DNA of 5,200 bases. Source: Rhodospirillales bacterium. GTDB taxonomy: Bacteria > Pseudomonadota > Alphaproteobacteria > Rhodospirillales > JABHCV01. Under the pieces are notes generated by a model. It ran no database searches, had not been told where the DNA came from, and saw only the letters and a program-made list of their open reading frames with translations. The translations under genes were made by a program, and so were the position numbers. Where the stretch lies: assembly GCA_016776705.1 (NCBI GenBank), contig JADHSW010000199.1:1-5200 (forward strand). Reading direction: 5' to 3'. This document shows, in pieces, positions 1 to 5,200 of the stretch (the first letter of the stretch is position 1; the number at the start of each line of letters is the position of its first letter).

Positions 1-374
1 CCTTGCCCGAGGTGCGCGCGGCCCTTTTGGACTTCCAGCGCAACTTTGCCCTGCACCCGCCGTACAAGGGAAAGGGGGCTATATTGGATGGTCGCGACAT
101 CGGTACAGTGGTTTGTCCCGATGCGGATGTGAAGTTTTTCGTATCGGCATCGACAGAAGTTCGGGCAAAAAGGCGTTTTAATGAGTTGCAGTCTCGTGGA
201 CTCGAAGCTATATATGCCCGCGTTCTTGAGGATATGGAGGAACGGGACGCCCGCGATATGGGGCGCGATGCTTCTCCACTGGTTCCGGCCGAAGATTCAT
301 TTCAGCTCGATACCAGCAATCTGGATGCCGATCAGGTTTTTGCTGTGGCGCTGGATTACATTCAGAACAAGTAG
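1..374 (+). CDS. cmk: Cytidylate kinase (CMP/dCMP kinase), 3' part
   Basis: This gene phosphorylates CMP and dCMP with ATP to CDP and dCDP in the cytoplasm. The window starts inside it: the reading frame has its first full codon at base 3 and runs open to TAG at 372-374. About 123 codons are present, roughly the C-terminal half of a ~210-230 aa family member, so the N-terminal P-loop is not visible. The TTG at 3 is an internal Leu codon, not a start. Visible family marks are DGRDIGTVV (the NMP-binding segment), followed by PDADVKFFVSAS, then ERDARDMGRDASPLVPAED, which holds the LID-region arginines, and a closing LDTSNLDADQV helix as in E. coli Cmk. Lying just before rpsA is the classic arrangement in Proteobacteria. 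Identity is secure; only the upstream end is missing. Confidence 0.96.
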   Translation, partial: LPEVRAALLDFQRNFALHPPYKGKGAILDGRDIGTVVCPDADVKFFVSASTEVRAKRRFNELQSRGLEAIYARVLEDMEERDARDMGRDASPLVPAEDSFQLDTSNLDADQVFAVALDYIQNK

Positions 375-386
375 ACCAGGATGTTT

Positions 387-426
387 AGGGCAACCTGCGT
401 TTAAGTAGACGCAGATAAATTGCCCT
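387..426 (+). terminator. Palindromic hairpin after cmk, possible terminator
   Basis: Twelve bases after the cmk stop, AGGGCAA (387-393) pairs with TTGCCCT (420-426). Inside it CTGCGT (395-400) pairs with ACGCAG (409-414), extendable by a G-T and a T-A pair. The stem is interrupted by C394 on the left and ATAAA (415-419) on the right. The following bases are T-rich (TTACACTTTT) but not a clean T run, so this is a weak intrinsic terminator at best. Bases 390-404 are identical to 5164-5178 in the hairpin at the end of the window, so it may instead be a copy of a dispersed palindromic repeat. The structure is seen directly; the role is inferred. Confidence 0.4.
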
Positions 427-442
427 TACACTTTTGGAAACC

Positions 443-551
443 GATCAAATTATCTGCATTCAATGCAGTTTGATCTTCGTGATGGCTTTCCCACATGGTG
501 TGGGGCGGCTTTATTATTTCCGCTGAAAGACCACCGGATTCAACCGGTTGG
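443..551 (+). promoter_or_regulatory. Putative structured rpsA leader with three hairpins
   Basis: Three separate inverted repeats stand between the cmk hairpin and the rpsA ribosome binding site. The first is GATCAAA (443-449) with TTTGATC (469-475), enclosing CTGCA (454-458) with TGCAG (464-468) and a 4-base bulge TTAT on the left. The second is CCCACA (490-495) with TGTGGG (499-504), loop TGG. The third is ACCGG (533-537) with CCGGT (544-548), with possible outer CC/GG pairs to 551. An AT-rich stretch (about 510-519) lies between the last two. In E. coli the rpsA leader folds into hairpins used for autoregulation by S1, so a similar role is plausible here. No promoter is convincing: TATTAT at 512-517 could be a -10 but has only a poor -35 near 488, and it would start transcription after the first two hairpins. 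Confidence 0.35.
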
Positions 552-584
552 CCGGAAGAACATACAGATTAAGGATACCAGATT

Positions 585-2507
585 ATGGCTCCTGCACCAC
601 AGGCAAGCACTGAAGACACCCCATTCGATACTGGCGAAAACTTCGCCGACCTTCTTGAAGAATCCCTTGGTGATGGCAACCCGTTTGAAGGGTCTGTCGT
701 AAAAGGCACCATTGTCGCCGTTGACGGGGATGCGGCAACGATCGATGTCGGACTGAAATCCGAAGGTCGCGTTGATATCAAGGAATTTGCCATTCCCGGA
801 CAGGCCATCAACATTAAAGTCGGCGACACCATCGACATTTTTGTCGAGCGCTTTGAAGATCGCGAAGGCGTTGTTCGTCTGAGCCGCGAGAAAGCCCGTC
901 GGGAAGAAGCCTGGGCCGAACTCGAAACATCCTTCAATGCGACCGAGCGCGTCAATGGCGTTATCTTCGGGCGCGTCAAGGGTGGCTTTATCGTCGATCT
1001 TTCCGGCGCCGTCGCCTTCCTTCCGGGGTCCCAGGTGGATATTCGTCCGGTTCGCGATATCTCGCCGCTTATGGGAAACCCCCAACCGTTCCAGATTCTG
1101 AAAATGGACCGTGCCCGCAACAACATCGTTGTCTCGCGCCGCGCCGTTCTGGAAGAAACCCGCGCCGAAGAGCGTGGCGAGCTAATTTCCAATCTGTCCG
1201 AAGGTCAGGTTCTGGAAGGCGTCGTCAAGAACATCACCGATTACGGCGCATTCGTCGATCTGGGCGGTGTTGACGGCCTGCTGCACGTCACCGATATTGC
1301 ATGGCGCCGCATCAACCACCCGTCCGAAGCTTTGCAGATCGGTCAGGCTCTGAACGTTCAGGTTATCCGCTTCAACGCCGAAACCCAGCGTATTTCTTTG
1401 GGCATGAAACAGCTCGAAGCTGATCCTTGGGAAGGCGTCGAACAAAAATACCCGGTCGGCACCAAGTTCAATGGCCGTATCACCAACATCACCGACTACG
1501 GCGCATTCGTCGAGCTTGAGCCCGGTGTTGAAGGCCTGGTCCACGTGTCCGAAATGAGTTGGACCAAGAAGAACATCCATCCCGGCAAGATCGTTTCGAC
1601 CAGCCAGGAAGTGGAAGTCATGGTCCTGGACGCCGATCCGGAAAAACGTCGTATCTCACTTGGCCTCAAACAGTGCAGCACCAACCCTTGGGAAGATTTT
1701 GTCGATACCTTCTCTGCTGGCTCGGAAGTCGAAGGCGAAATCAAGAACATTACCGAATTTGGTCTGTTCATTGGTCTTTCCGGCGATATCGACGGTATGG
1801 CTCACCTGTCCGACCTGTCATGGGAAAAATCTGGCGAAGACGCGCTGGCCGACTACAAGAAAGGCGATATGGTCAAGGCCAAGGTACTGGATGTTGATGT
1901 TGAAAAGGAACGCATCTCACTGGGCATCAAACAGCTGACCGAAGATCCCTTCCAGGGTGAAGTTTCAAGCCTTAAAAAGGGCGCGGTCGTTACCTGCACA
2001 GTTACAGCCATCAACGATGGCGGTGTCGAGGTCAAGGTTGGCGAGGGTCTTCATGGCTTCATCCGCAAGGGCGATCTTTCTCGCGAACGCTCAGAGCAGC
2101 GTCCCGACCGTTTTGCCGCAGGCGACAAGGTTGACGCCAAGATCATGCAGATCGACGCGACCAGCCGCAAGCTGACCCTGTCGGTCAAGGCGCTTGAAGC
2201 AGCCGAAGAAAAGCAGGCCATGAAGGAATATGGCTCATCGGATTCCGGTGCATCCCTGGGCGATATCCTGGGTGCAGCCCTGAAGGAAAAGCAGGACTCA
2301 TCGGATGATGATAAACCGGCAAAGAAAGCAGCTCCAAAAAAAGCTGCCGCCAAAAAGGCCGATGACGCAGCTGATGAAGCCGTAGCAGAAGAAGCCGAAA
2401 AGGAAGACAAGCCCAAGAAGGCTGCCGCAAAGAAAGCGGCGCCGAAAAAGGCTGCCGCCAAAAAACCTGCCGCCAAGAAAGCGGCTAAAAAAGACGCAGA
2501 AGAATAG
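585..2507 (+). CDS. rpsA: 30S ribosomal protein S1 with Lys/Ala-rich C-terminal tail
   Basis: S1 binds mRNA on the 30S subunit and helps start translation of structured messages. The ATG at 585 has an AAGGA site at 571-575 with 9-base spacing. The 640-residue product begins with the usual ENFADLLEESL helix and carries six S1/OB domains at about residues 36-101, 121-187, 206-275, 292-362, 379-449 and 464-535. The first two are the divergent ribosome-docking pair; domains 3 and 4 carry the ITDYGAFVDL and ITDYGAFVEL RNA-binding strands, and domain 5 has ITEFGLFIGL. Typical S1 is about 560-570 aa and the alphaproteobacterial core ends near SLGDILGAALKEKQ (residue 570). Here about 70 extra residues follow: an acidic DSSDDD patch, a KKAAPKKAAAKK block, an acidic ADEAVAEEAEKED stretch, a second identical block and more AAKK units. 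The gene lies alone between two gaps and ends in its own strong terminator, which fits its high expression. Confidence 0.98.
   Translation: MAPAPQASTEDTPFDTGENFADLLEESLGDGNPFEGSVVKGTIVAVDGDAATIDVGLKSEGRVDIKEFAIPGQAINIKVGDTIDIFVERFEDREGVVRLSREKARREEAWAELETSFNATERVNGVIFGRVKGGFIVDLSGAVAFLPGSQVDIRPVRDISPLMGNPQPFQILKMDRARNNIVVSRRAVLEETRAEERGELISNLSEGQVLEGVVKNITDYGAFVDLGGVDGLLHVTDIAWRRINHPSEALQIGQALNVQVIRFNAETQRISLGMKQLEADPWEGVEQKYPVGTKFNGRITNITDYGAFVELEPGVEGLVHVSEMSWTKKNIHPGKIVSTSQEVEVMVLDADPEKRRISLGLKQCSTNPWEDFVDTFSAGSEVEGEIKNITEFGLFIGLSGDIDGMAHLSDLSWEKSGEDALADYKKGDMVKAKVLDVDVEKERISLGIKQLTEDPFQGEVSSLKKGAVVTCTVTAINDGGVEVKVGEGLHGFIRKGDLSRERSEQRPDRFAAGDKVDAKIMQIDATSRKLTLSVKALEAAEEKQAMKEYGSSDSGASLGDILGAALKEKQDSSDDDKPAKKAAPKKAAAKKADDAADEAVAEEAEKEDKPKKAAAKKAAPKKAAAKKPAAKKAAKKDAEE
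2322..2492 (+). repeat. Duplicated KKAAPKKAAAKK blocks in the rpsA tail
   Basis: Residues 580-591 (bases 2322-2357) and 616-627 (bases 2430-2465) of S1 are the same 12-residue block. At the DNA level 31 of 36 bases match and all five differences are silent. A degenerate continuation (KPAAKKAAKK) runs to about base 2492. The silent differences suggest either an older duplication kept for protein sequence or convergence on the same low-complexity composition. Confidence 0.85.
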
Positions 2508-2525
2508 TCTTTTTGAATAACAAAT

Positions 2526-2573
2526 ACGGCCTGACGCAGTTATATTCATCTGTGTCAGGCCGTTTTGTCTTTT
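2526..2573 (+). terminator. Rho-independent terminator of rpsA
   Basis: A 14-bp stem pairs 2526-2539 (ACGGCCTGACGCAG) with 2550-2563 (CTGTGTCAGGCCGT), with a single G-T wobble and a 10-base AT-rich loop. TTTTGTCTTTT follows from 2563. It starts 18 bases after the rpsA stop and ends 20 bases before the sppA ATG, so it should insulate sppA from the strong rpsA transcript unless read-through occurs. There is little room for a promoter after it, so sppA may depend on read-through or on a start point in or before the terminator. Confidence 0.9.
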
Positions 2574-2593
2574 AGCAAAGCAGCGGAGGGAAG

Positions 2594-3505
2594 ATGTCAC
2601 TCGAAGCTGATTACATTGTTGAGCGACGCCGTTTAAAACGTCGTCTTCTGTTCTGGCGTATTCTTGCCCTCGTCATCATTGGCGTTGCAGCCATTACCAC
2701 CCTCACGAATATCGAAGATATCGCCAGAAGCGACCATATCGCGCGTTTGAACGTCAGCGGCATTATTGTCGATGACTTCGAGCGCGAACAGACTCTGTTC
2801 GAACTTAAGAGCGATGATGGCGTTCGCGCCCTGATTGTCAGGATTGACAGTCCAGGCGGTACCGTGGTCGGTGGCGAAAGCCTGTATCAACAATTGAAAG
2901 CCATCGGCGAAAATAAACCGGTTGTAGCCATCATGGGATCAACGGCGACATCGGCGGGCTATATGACAGCCTTGGGAGCCGATTATCTGATTGCCCGTGA
3001 AGGCTCTCTGACAGGGTCCATTGGCGTCCTGTTGCAAACGGCCGATGTGACCGGTTTGCTGGACAAGATCGGCATCAAACCGGAAACCATTAAAAGCGGC
3101 GCGCTCAAAGCCCAGCCCAATCCTATGGAGCCGCTGAGCCCAGAGGCTCGCGCGGCAACGAAGGAAGTGGTCATGGACATGTACGCCATGTTTGTCGACA
3201 TGGTGGCCGAACGTCGAAAAATACCACTGGAAAAGGTCAAGGTGTTAGCCGACGGGCGGGTCTATTCAGGACGTCAGGCGTTGGCAAACGGGCTGATTGA
3301 CGCCATCGGCAGCGAGGCAGACGCCGTTGACTGGCTGGTGGAATCAAGGAAGATTCAACCCGGACTCCCGGTTCAGGACGTCAAAATTGAGCGTCAGGGG
3401 CAGGAATGGCGGCAGTTTTTTAATGGGTTAGTCGGAAAAACACTGTTTTCTGAAAGAGTTAGGCTTGACGGCTTGGTCTCGCTTTGGCACCCTGAGGGAT
3501 GGTAA
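2594..3505 (+). CDS. sppA: Signal peptide peptidase SppA, short S49 form
   Basis: SppA is an inner-membrane serine protease that degrades signal peptides left after secretion. The ATG at 2594 follows GGAGG at 2585-2589 with 4-base spacing. The 303-residue product has a basic N-terminus (RRRLKRR), one membrane helix at about residues 18-38, and a single S49 protease domain facing the periplasm. This is the short form, unlike the ~618 aa two-domain E. coli enzyme. Conserved strands are ALIVRIDSPGGTVVGGE (79-95), GSTATSAGYM (115-124) and GSLTGSIGVL (137-146). Ser120 aligns with the nucleophile and Lys172 in SGALKAQPNP with the general base. Their spacing of 52 residues equals that of Ser147/Lys199 in Bacillus subtilis SppA. 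A small oddity is Ala rather than Gly after the nucleophile (TSAGY versus ASGGY). The LADGRVYSGRQALANGLID segment is also typical. The neighbours cmk, rpsA and ihfB match the alphaproteobacterial order. Confidence 0.95.
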   Translation: MSLEADYIVERRRLKRRLLFWRILALVIIGVAAITTLTNIEDIARSDHIARLNVSGIIVDDFEREQTLFELKSDDGVRALIVRIDSPGGTVVGGESLYQQLKAIGENKPVVAIMGSTATSAGYMTALGADYLIAREGSLTGSIGVLLQTADVTGLLDKIGIKPETIKSGALKAQPNPMEPLSPEARAATKEVVMDMYAMFVDMVAERRKIPLEKVKVLADGRVYSGRQALANGLIDAIGSEADAVDWLVESRKIQPGLPVQDVKIERQGQEWRQFFNGLVGKTLFSERVRLDGLVSLWHPEGW

Positions 3506-3557
3506 GGCTAAAAACGGGCTGGGAAACGGTCCATTTAAATTCGGGAGATAGTCGTCG

Positions 3558-3836
3558 ATGACTAAATCAGAACTGATACAACGTCTGGCCGATGCAAACC
3601 CACACCTTTACCAAAGGGATGTGGAACGGATCGTGACAACGATCTTCGATGAAATTACCACCGCACTGGCCAATGGTGACCGGGTCGAACTTCGCGGATT
3701 CGGGGCCTTCTCCGTAAAGGAACGGGGTTCCCGTGTTGGCCGTAATCCAAGAACCGGCGATGCGGTCAACGTTGCAGCCAAGCACATTCCGTATTTCAAG
3801 ACCGGAAAACAACTACGCGAAAAACTTAACGGGTAA
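3558..3836 (+). CDS. ihfB: Integration host factor subunit beta
   Basis: IhfB pairs with IhfA to make the sequence-specific DNA-bending protein IHF, which acts in transcription, replication and recombination. The 92-residue protein is full length and collinear with E. coli IhfB from MTKSELIQRL onward. The DNA-binding arm carries the HU/IHF signature (GFGAFSVKERGSRVGRNPRTG, about 48-67, in pieces RGFGAF and GRNPRTGD). Pro64 is the residue that wedges between bases at the kink, and Glu44 and Arg46 sit where the E. coli beta subunit reads its target. These features favour IhfB over HU. The ATG at 3558 has a GGAG at 3544-3547 with 10-base spacing. The 52-base gap after sppA shows no clear promoter or terminator, so co-transcription with sppA is possible. 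The next gene starts 5 bases after the stop. Confidence 0.96.
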   Translation: MTKSELIQRLADANPHLYQRDVERIVTTIFDEITTALANGDRVELRGFGAFSVKERGSRVGRNPRTGDAVNVAAKHIPYFKTGKQLREKLNG

Positions 3837-3841
3837 ATTCT

Positions 3842-4216
3842 GTGTCCCGATTTCTTTCCTGGATTTTGATGATCCCGCTGGCGGCGGTGGTTGTCGTTTT
3901 TACTATTTCCAACCGCGGCCTTGTGTCTGTGGACCTTTGGCCTGCCTCGTACAGTTTTCAGGTGCCGTTGTTTGCCGCTGTTTTGGCCGCTGCTTTTGCG
4001 GGCTTCCTTTGCGGGGGCCTGATCTCTTTTATTTCGGGTGGGCGGCGCAGGGCGCGCAATCGGCAACTCATGCGCATGCTTGAAAATGCCAGGCGCGAAG
4101 AGGCCATGCTCCGCGAGCAGATCAAAAAACTGGAAGCCGCAAAATCGGCACAAGCCGCCACACCACTTCTGGCAACCTCGCATCCGCCCTTGTTGACCAA
4201 GGTGGATGCGGCTTAA
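3842..4216 (+). CDS. lapA: LapA-domain (DUF1049) small inner-membrane protein
   Basis: LapA (YciS) in E. coli works with LapB in control of lipopolysaccharide assembly at the inner membrane. This 124-residue protein has the family build: a hydrophobic helix at about residues 5-22, the conserved ISNRGLVSVDLWP loop (22-34), a second helix rich in Ala/Gly at about 43-65, then a basic RRRARNRQ stretch and a charged helix (about 72-104, EEAMLREQIKKLEAAK) likely to form a coiled coil in the cytoplasm. The tail from 105 is Ala/Pro/Thr-rich and looks disordered. The start is GTG at 3842; the next in-frame ATG (3869) would cut into the first helix. The Shine-Dalgarno is weak (ACGGG at 3829-3833, inside the end of ihfB), so translation is probably coupled to ihfB, 5 bases upstream. 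No lapB follows. The domain call is firm; an LPS role in this organism is inferred. Confidence 0.85.
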   Translation: MSRFLSWILMIPLAAVVVVFTISNRGLVSVDLWPASYSFQVPLFAAVLAAAFAGFLCGGLISFISGGRRRARNRQLMRMLENARREEAMLREQIKKLEAAKSAQAATPLLATSHPPLLTKVDAA

Positions 4217-5162
4217 GCCCATGCACCTCATATCCCGGGAAGACCTTCAAGATACCCTCGACTACGCATCCCTGATTGACGCAATCGATACCATGTTCAG
4301 GGATGGTTGCACTACGCCGGTGCGTCATCATCACTCCATTGAAACACCTGACGGTATCAACCCGACACTTCTGCTCATGCCTGCTTGGCGCGAGGGGGAT
4401 GTTATCGGGGTCAAGATAGCCACTGTGTTTCCGGAAAATGGCGCCAGGGATTTACCCGCCGTGATGGGTTCCTACATGTTGATTGATGGCAACAGTGGTA
4501 CGCCGCTGGCGATGCTGGACGGGACTGAATTAACCGCCCGCAGAACAGCCTCGGCTTCCGGTGTGGCCTCGCGGTACTTGTCCCGCGAGGATTCGTCGAC
4601 CCTGTTAATGGTTGGTACCGGAGTGCTGGCGCCACATCTCATTCGCGCCCACGCGACGGTCAGGCCGATCAGGAATGTTCTGGTCTGGGGTCGAAACCCT
4701 GAAAAAGCCGAAGCCGTTGTACAAGGACTGGCGGGCGAAAGTTTTTCCGTCTGCGTTGCCGCAAGCCTGAAAGAGGCCGTACCCAAGGCGGATATAATTT
4801 CCTGCGCGACGTTATCTCGCGCACCGTTAATACATGGAAAATGGCTGCTTCAAGGCCAACACCTCGATCTGGTCGGGGGCTTCACACCGGAAATGCGCGA
4901 AGCTGACGACGAATGCGTCAAACGCGCGCGTATCTATTGCGATACCCGCGCCGGGGCGATGAAAGAAGCGGGCGACCTGGTGCAGCCCCTTGCGGGTGGG
5001 GCCATCGTTATTGAAGATATTATCGGCGATCTGTTCGAGATGTCGCGCGGGCAATGCCCTCTTCGCGAAGATGCCGACGAAATAACATATTTCAAATCCG
5101 CCGGGACGGCGCTGGAAGATCTCGCAGCGGCCAAGCTGGCTTTTAAACGCCTGAGCGTTTAG
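4206..5162 (+). CDS. Ornithine cyclodeaminase / mu-crystallin family protein
   Basis: Members are NAD(P)-dependent enzymes: ornithine cyclodeaminase, alanine dehydrogenase, or reductases of cyclic imino acids such as pyrroline-2-carboxylate. The 318-residue protein is full length. Visible marks are TPVRHHHSI (37-45, substrate-side Arg40), LLLMPAW then IGVKIATVFPEN (55-78, Lys70), LDGTELTARRTASASGVASRYL (104-125, in pieces DGTELTARRTAS), the dinucleotide loop MVGTGVLAPH (135-144) with VWGR at 160-163, VGGFTPEMREADDE (223-236, acidic residues where the family keeps its catalytic Asp), and FKSAGTALEDLAAA near the end. The RHHH, MPAW and GTGVLAPH wording resembles the OCD-like imino-acid reductase branch more than true ornithine cyclodeaminase, but sequence alone does not fix the substrate. 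Two starts are possible: ATG 4206 overlaps lapA by 11 bases with AAGG 3 bases upstream, and ATG 4221 lies 4 bases after the lapA stop and better fits the usual family N-terminus (MHLISRED). The longer form is given. Confidence 0.88.
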   Translation: MRLKPMHLISREDLQDTLDYASLIDAIDTMFRDGCTTPVRHHHSIETPDGINPTLLLMPAWREGDVIGVKIATVFPENGARDLPAVMGSYMLIDGNSGTPLAMLDGTELTARRTASASGVASRYLSREDSSTLLMVGTGVLAPHLIRAHATVRPIRNVLVWGRNPEKAEAVVQGLAGESFSVCVAASLKEAVPKADIISCATLSRAPLIHGKWLLQGQHLDLVGGFTPEMREADDECVKRARIYCDTRAGAMKEAGDLVQPLAGGAIVIEDIIGDLFEMSRGQCPLREDADEITYFKSAGTALEDLAAAKLAFKRLSV

Positions 5163-5195
5163 AGCAACCTGCGTTTAATCAAACGCAGGTTGCTC
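5162..5195 (+). terminator. Perfect 15-bp hairpin at the end of the last gene
   Basis: Bases 5162-5176 and 5181-5195 are exact reverse complements (GAGCAACCTGCGTTT / AAACGCAGGTTGCTC) with a 4-base AATC loop. The left arm begins on the G of the TAG stop codon. Such a stem placed at the stop is what a terminator looks like, but the five bases after it (GGGTT) are not a T tract and the window then ends. Its left arm and loop repeat the core of the hairpin after cmk (390-404), so it may be a member of a repeat family that also serves as a terminator or mRNA 3' end protector. Confidence 0.55.
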
Positions 5196-5200
5196 GGGTT

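Noticed and set aside
443..475. Possible IHF binding site in the rpsA leader
   Set aside because: ATCAA at 444-448 and its inverse at 470-474 match half of the IHF consensus, but neither is followed by TTR at the right spacing; they are better explained as hairpin arms.
463..702. Plus-strand ORF of 79 codons in the gap before rpsA
   Set aside because: It runs into rpsA in another frame, has no good ribosome binding site or known motif, and its first half coincides with the leader hairpins.
540..1192. Two long minus-strand ORFs (181 and 207 codons) opposite the start of rpsA
   Set aside because: Both lie against highly conserved S1 coding sequence, show no recognisable domain, and have composition expected from antisense reading of GC-rich codons.
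1559..1938. Plus-strand ORFs of 92-112 codons inside rpsA
   Set aside because: They are out-of-frame readings of S1 domains 4 and 5; the rpsA frame is unbroken through the region.
2322..2492. rpsA tail as a frameshift or sequencing artefact
   Set aside because: The frame stays open, the codons keep the Lys/Ala pattern through silent changes, and a clean stop and terminator follow.
3465..3493. Possible promoter for ihfB inside the end of sppA
   Set aside because: TTGACG at 3465-3470 resembles a -35 box, but the bases 16-18 further on (around CACCCT) do not resemble a -10 box.
3608..4231. Minus-strand ORF of 207 codons opposite ihfB and lapA
   Set aside because: It covers two well-identified + strand genes, has no family resemblance and is rich in residues typical of antisense frames (Arg, His, Pro).
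1..5200. CRISPR arrays, tRNA or rRNA genes, insertion sequences, phage genes
   Set aside because: No regularly spaced repeats, cloverleaf-like sequences, transposase or integrase motifs were seen on either strand.

Overview
The window is a stretch of core chromosome from an alphaproteobacterium. The order cmk - rpsA - sppA - ihfB - lapA is a known proteobacterial block. The S1 core ends in the alphaproteobacterial style (SGASLGDILGAAL), and moderate GC with this gene set suggests a Rhodospirillales-type organism (Thalassospira/Magnetovibrio-like). The rank below class is inference. All genes are on the + strand, with no tRNA, rRNA, CRISPR array, transposase or phage gene.

Layout. Bases 1-374 are the 3' part of cmk (CMP/dCMP kinase). 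The 210-base gap 375-584 holds a palindrome at 387-426 and then three small hairpins that form a plausible rpsA leader. rpsA (585-2507) encodes ribosomal protein S1 with six S1 domains plus an unusual Lys/Ala-rich tail of about 70 residues. A strong intrinsic terminator (2526-2573) separates it from sppA (2594-3505), a short S49 signal peptide peptidase with its Ser/Lys dyad intact. ihfB (3558-3836) encodes the IHF beta subunit. lapA (3842-4216) encodes a small two-helix LapA-domain membrane protein. Last is an ornithine cyclodeaminase/mu-crystallin family dehydrogenase (4206-5162). The window ends in a perfect 15-bp hairpin that begins on the stop codon of that gene.

Functional picture. cmk supplies CDP/dCDP, S1 brings mRNA to the ribosome, SppA clears cleaved signal peptides, IHF bends DNA, and LapA-domain proteins belong to envelope/LPS homeostasis. 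The last gene is metabolic and looks like a passenger. ihfB, lapA and the dehydrogenase are closely packed (5-base gap, then overlap or a 4-base gap) and probably form one transcript, perhaps with sppA.

No clearly new multi-gene system is visible. The points most worth a second look are the repeat-built basic/acidic/basic tail on S1, the two related palindromes sharing a 15-base identical core (after cmk and after the last gene), the three-hairpin rpsA leader, and the dehydrogenase in the place where lapB follows lapA in gammaproteobacteria.
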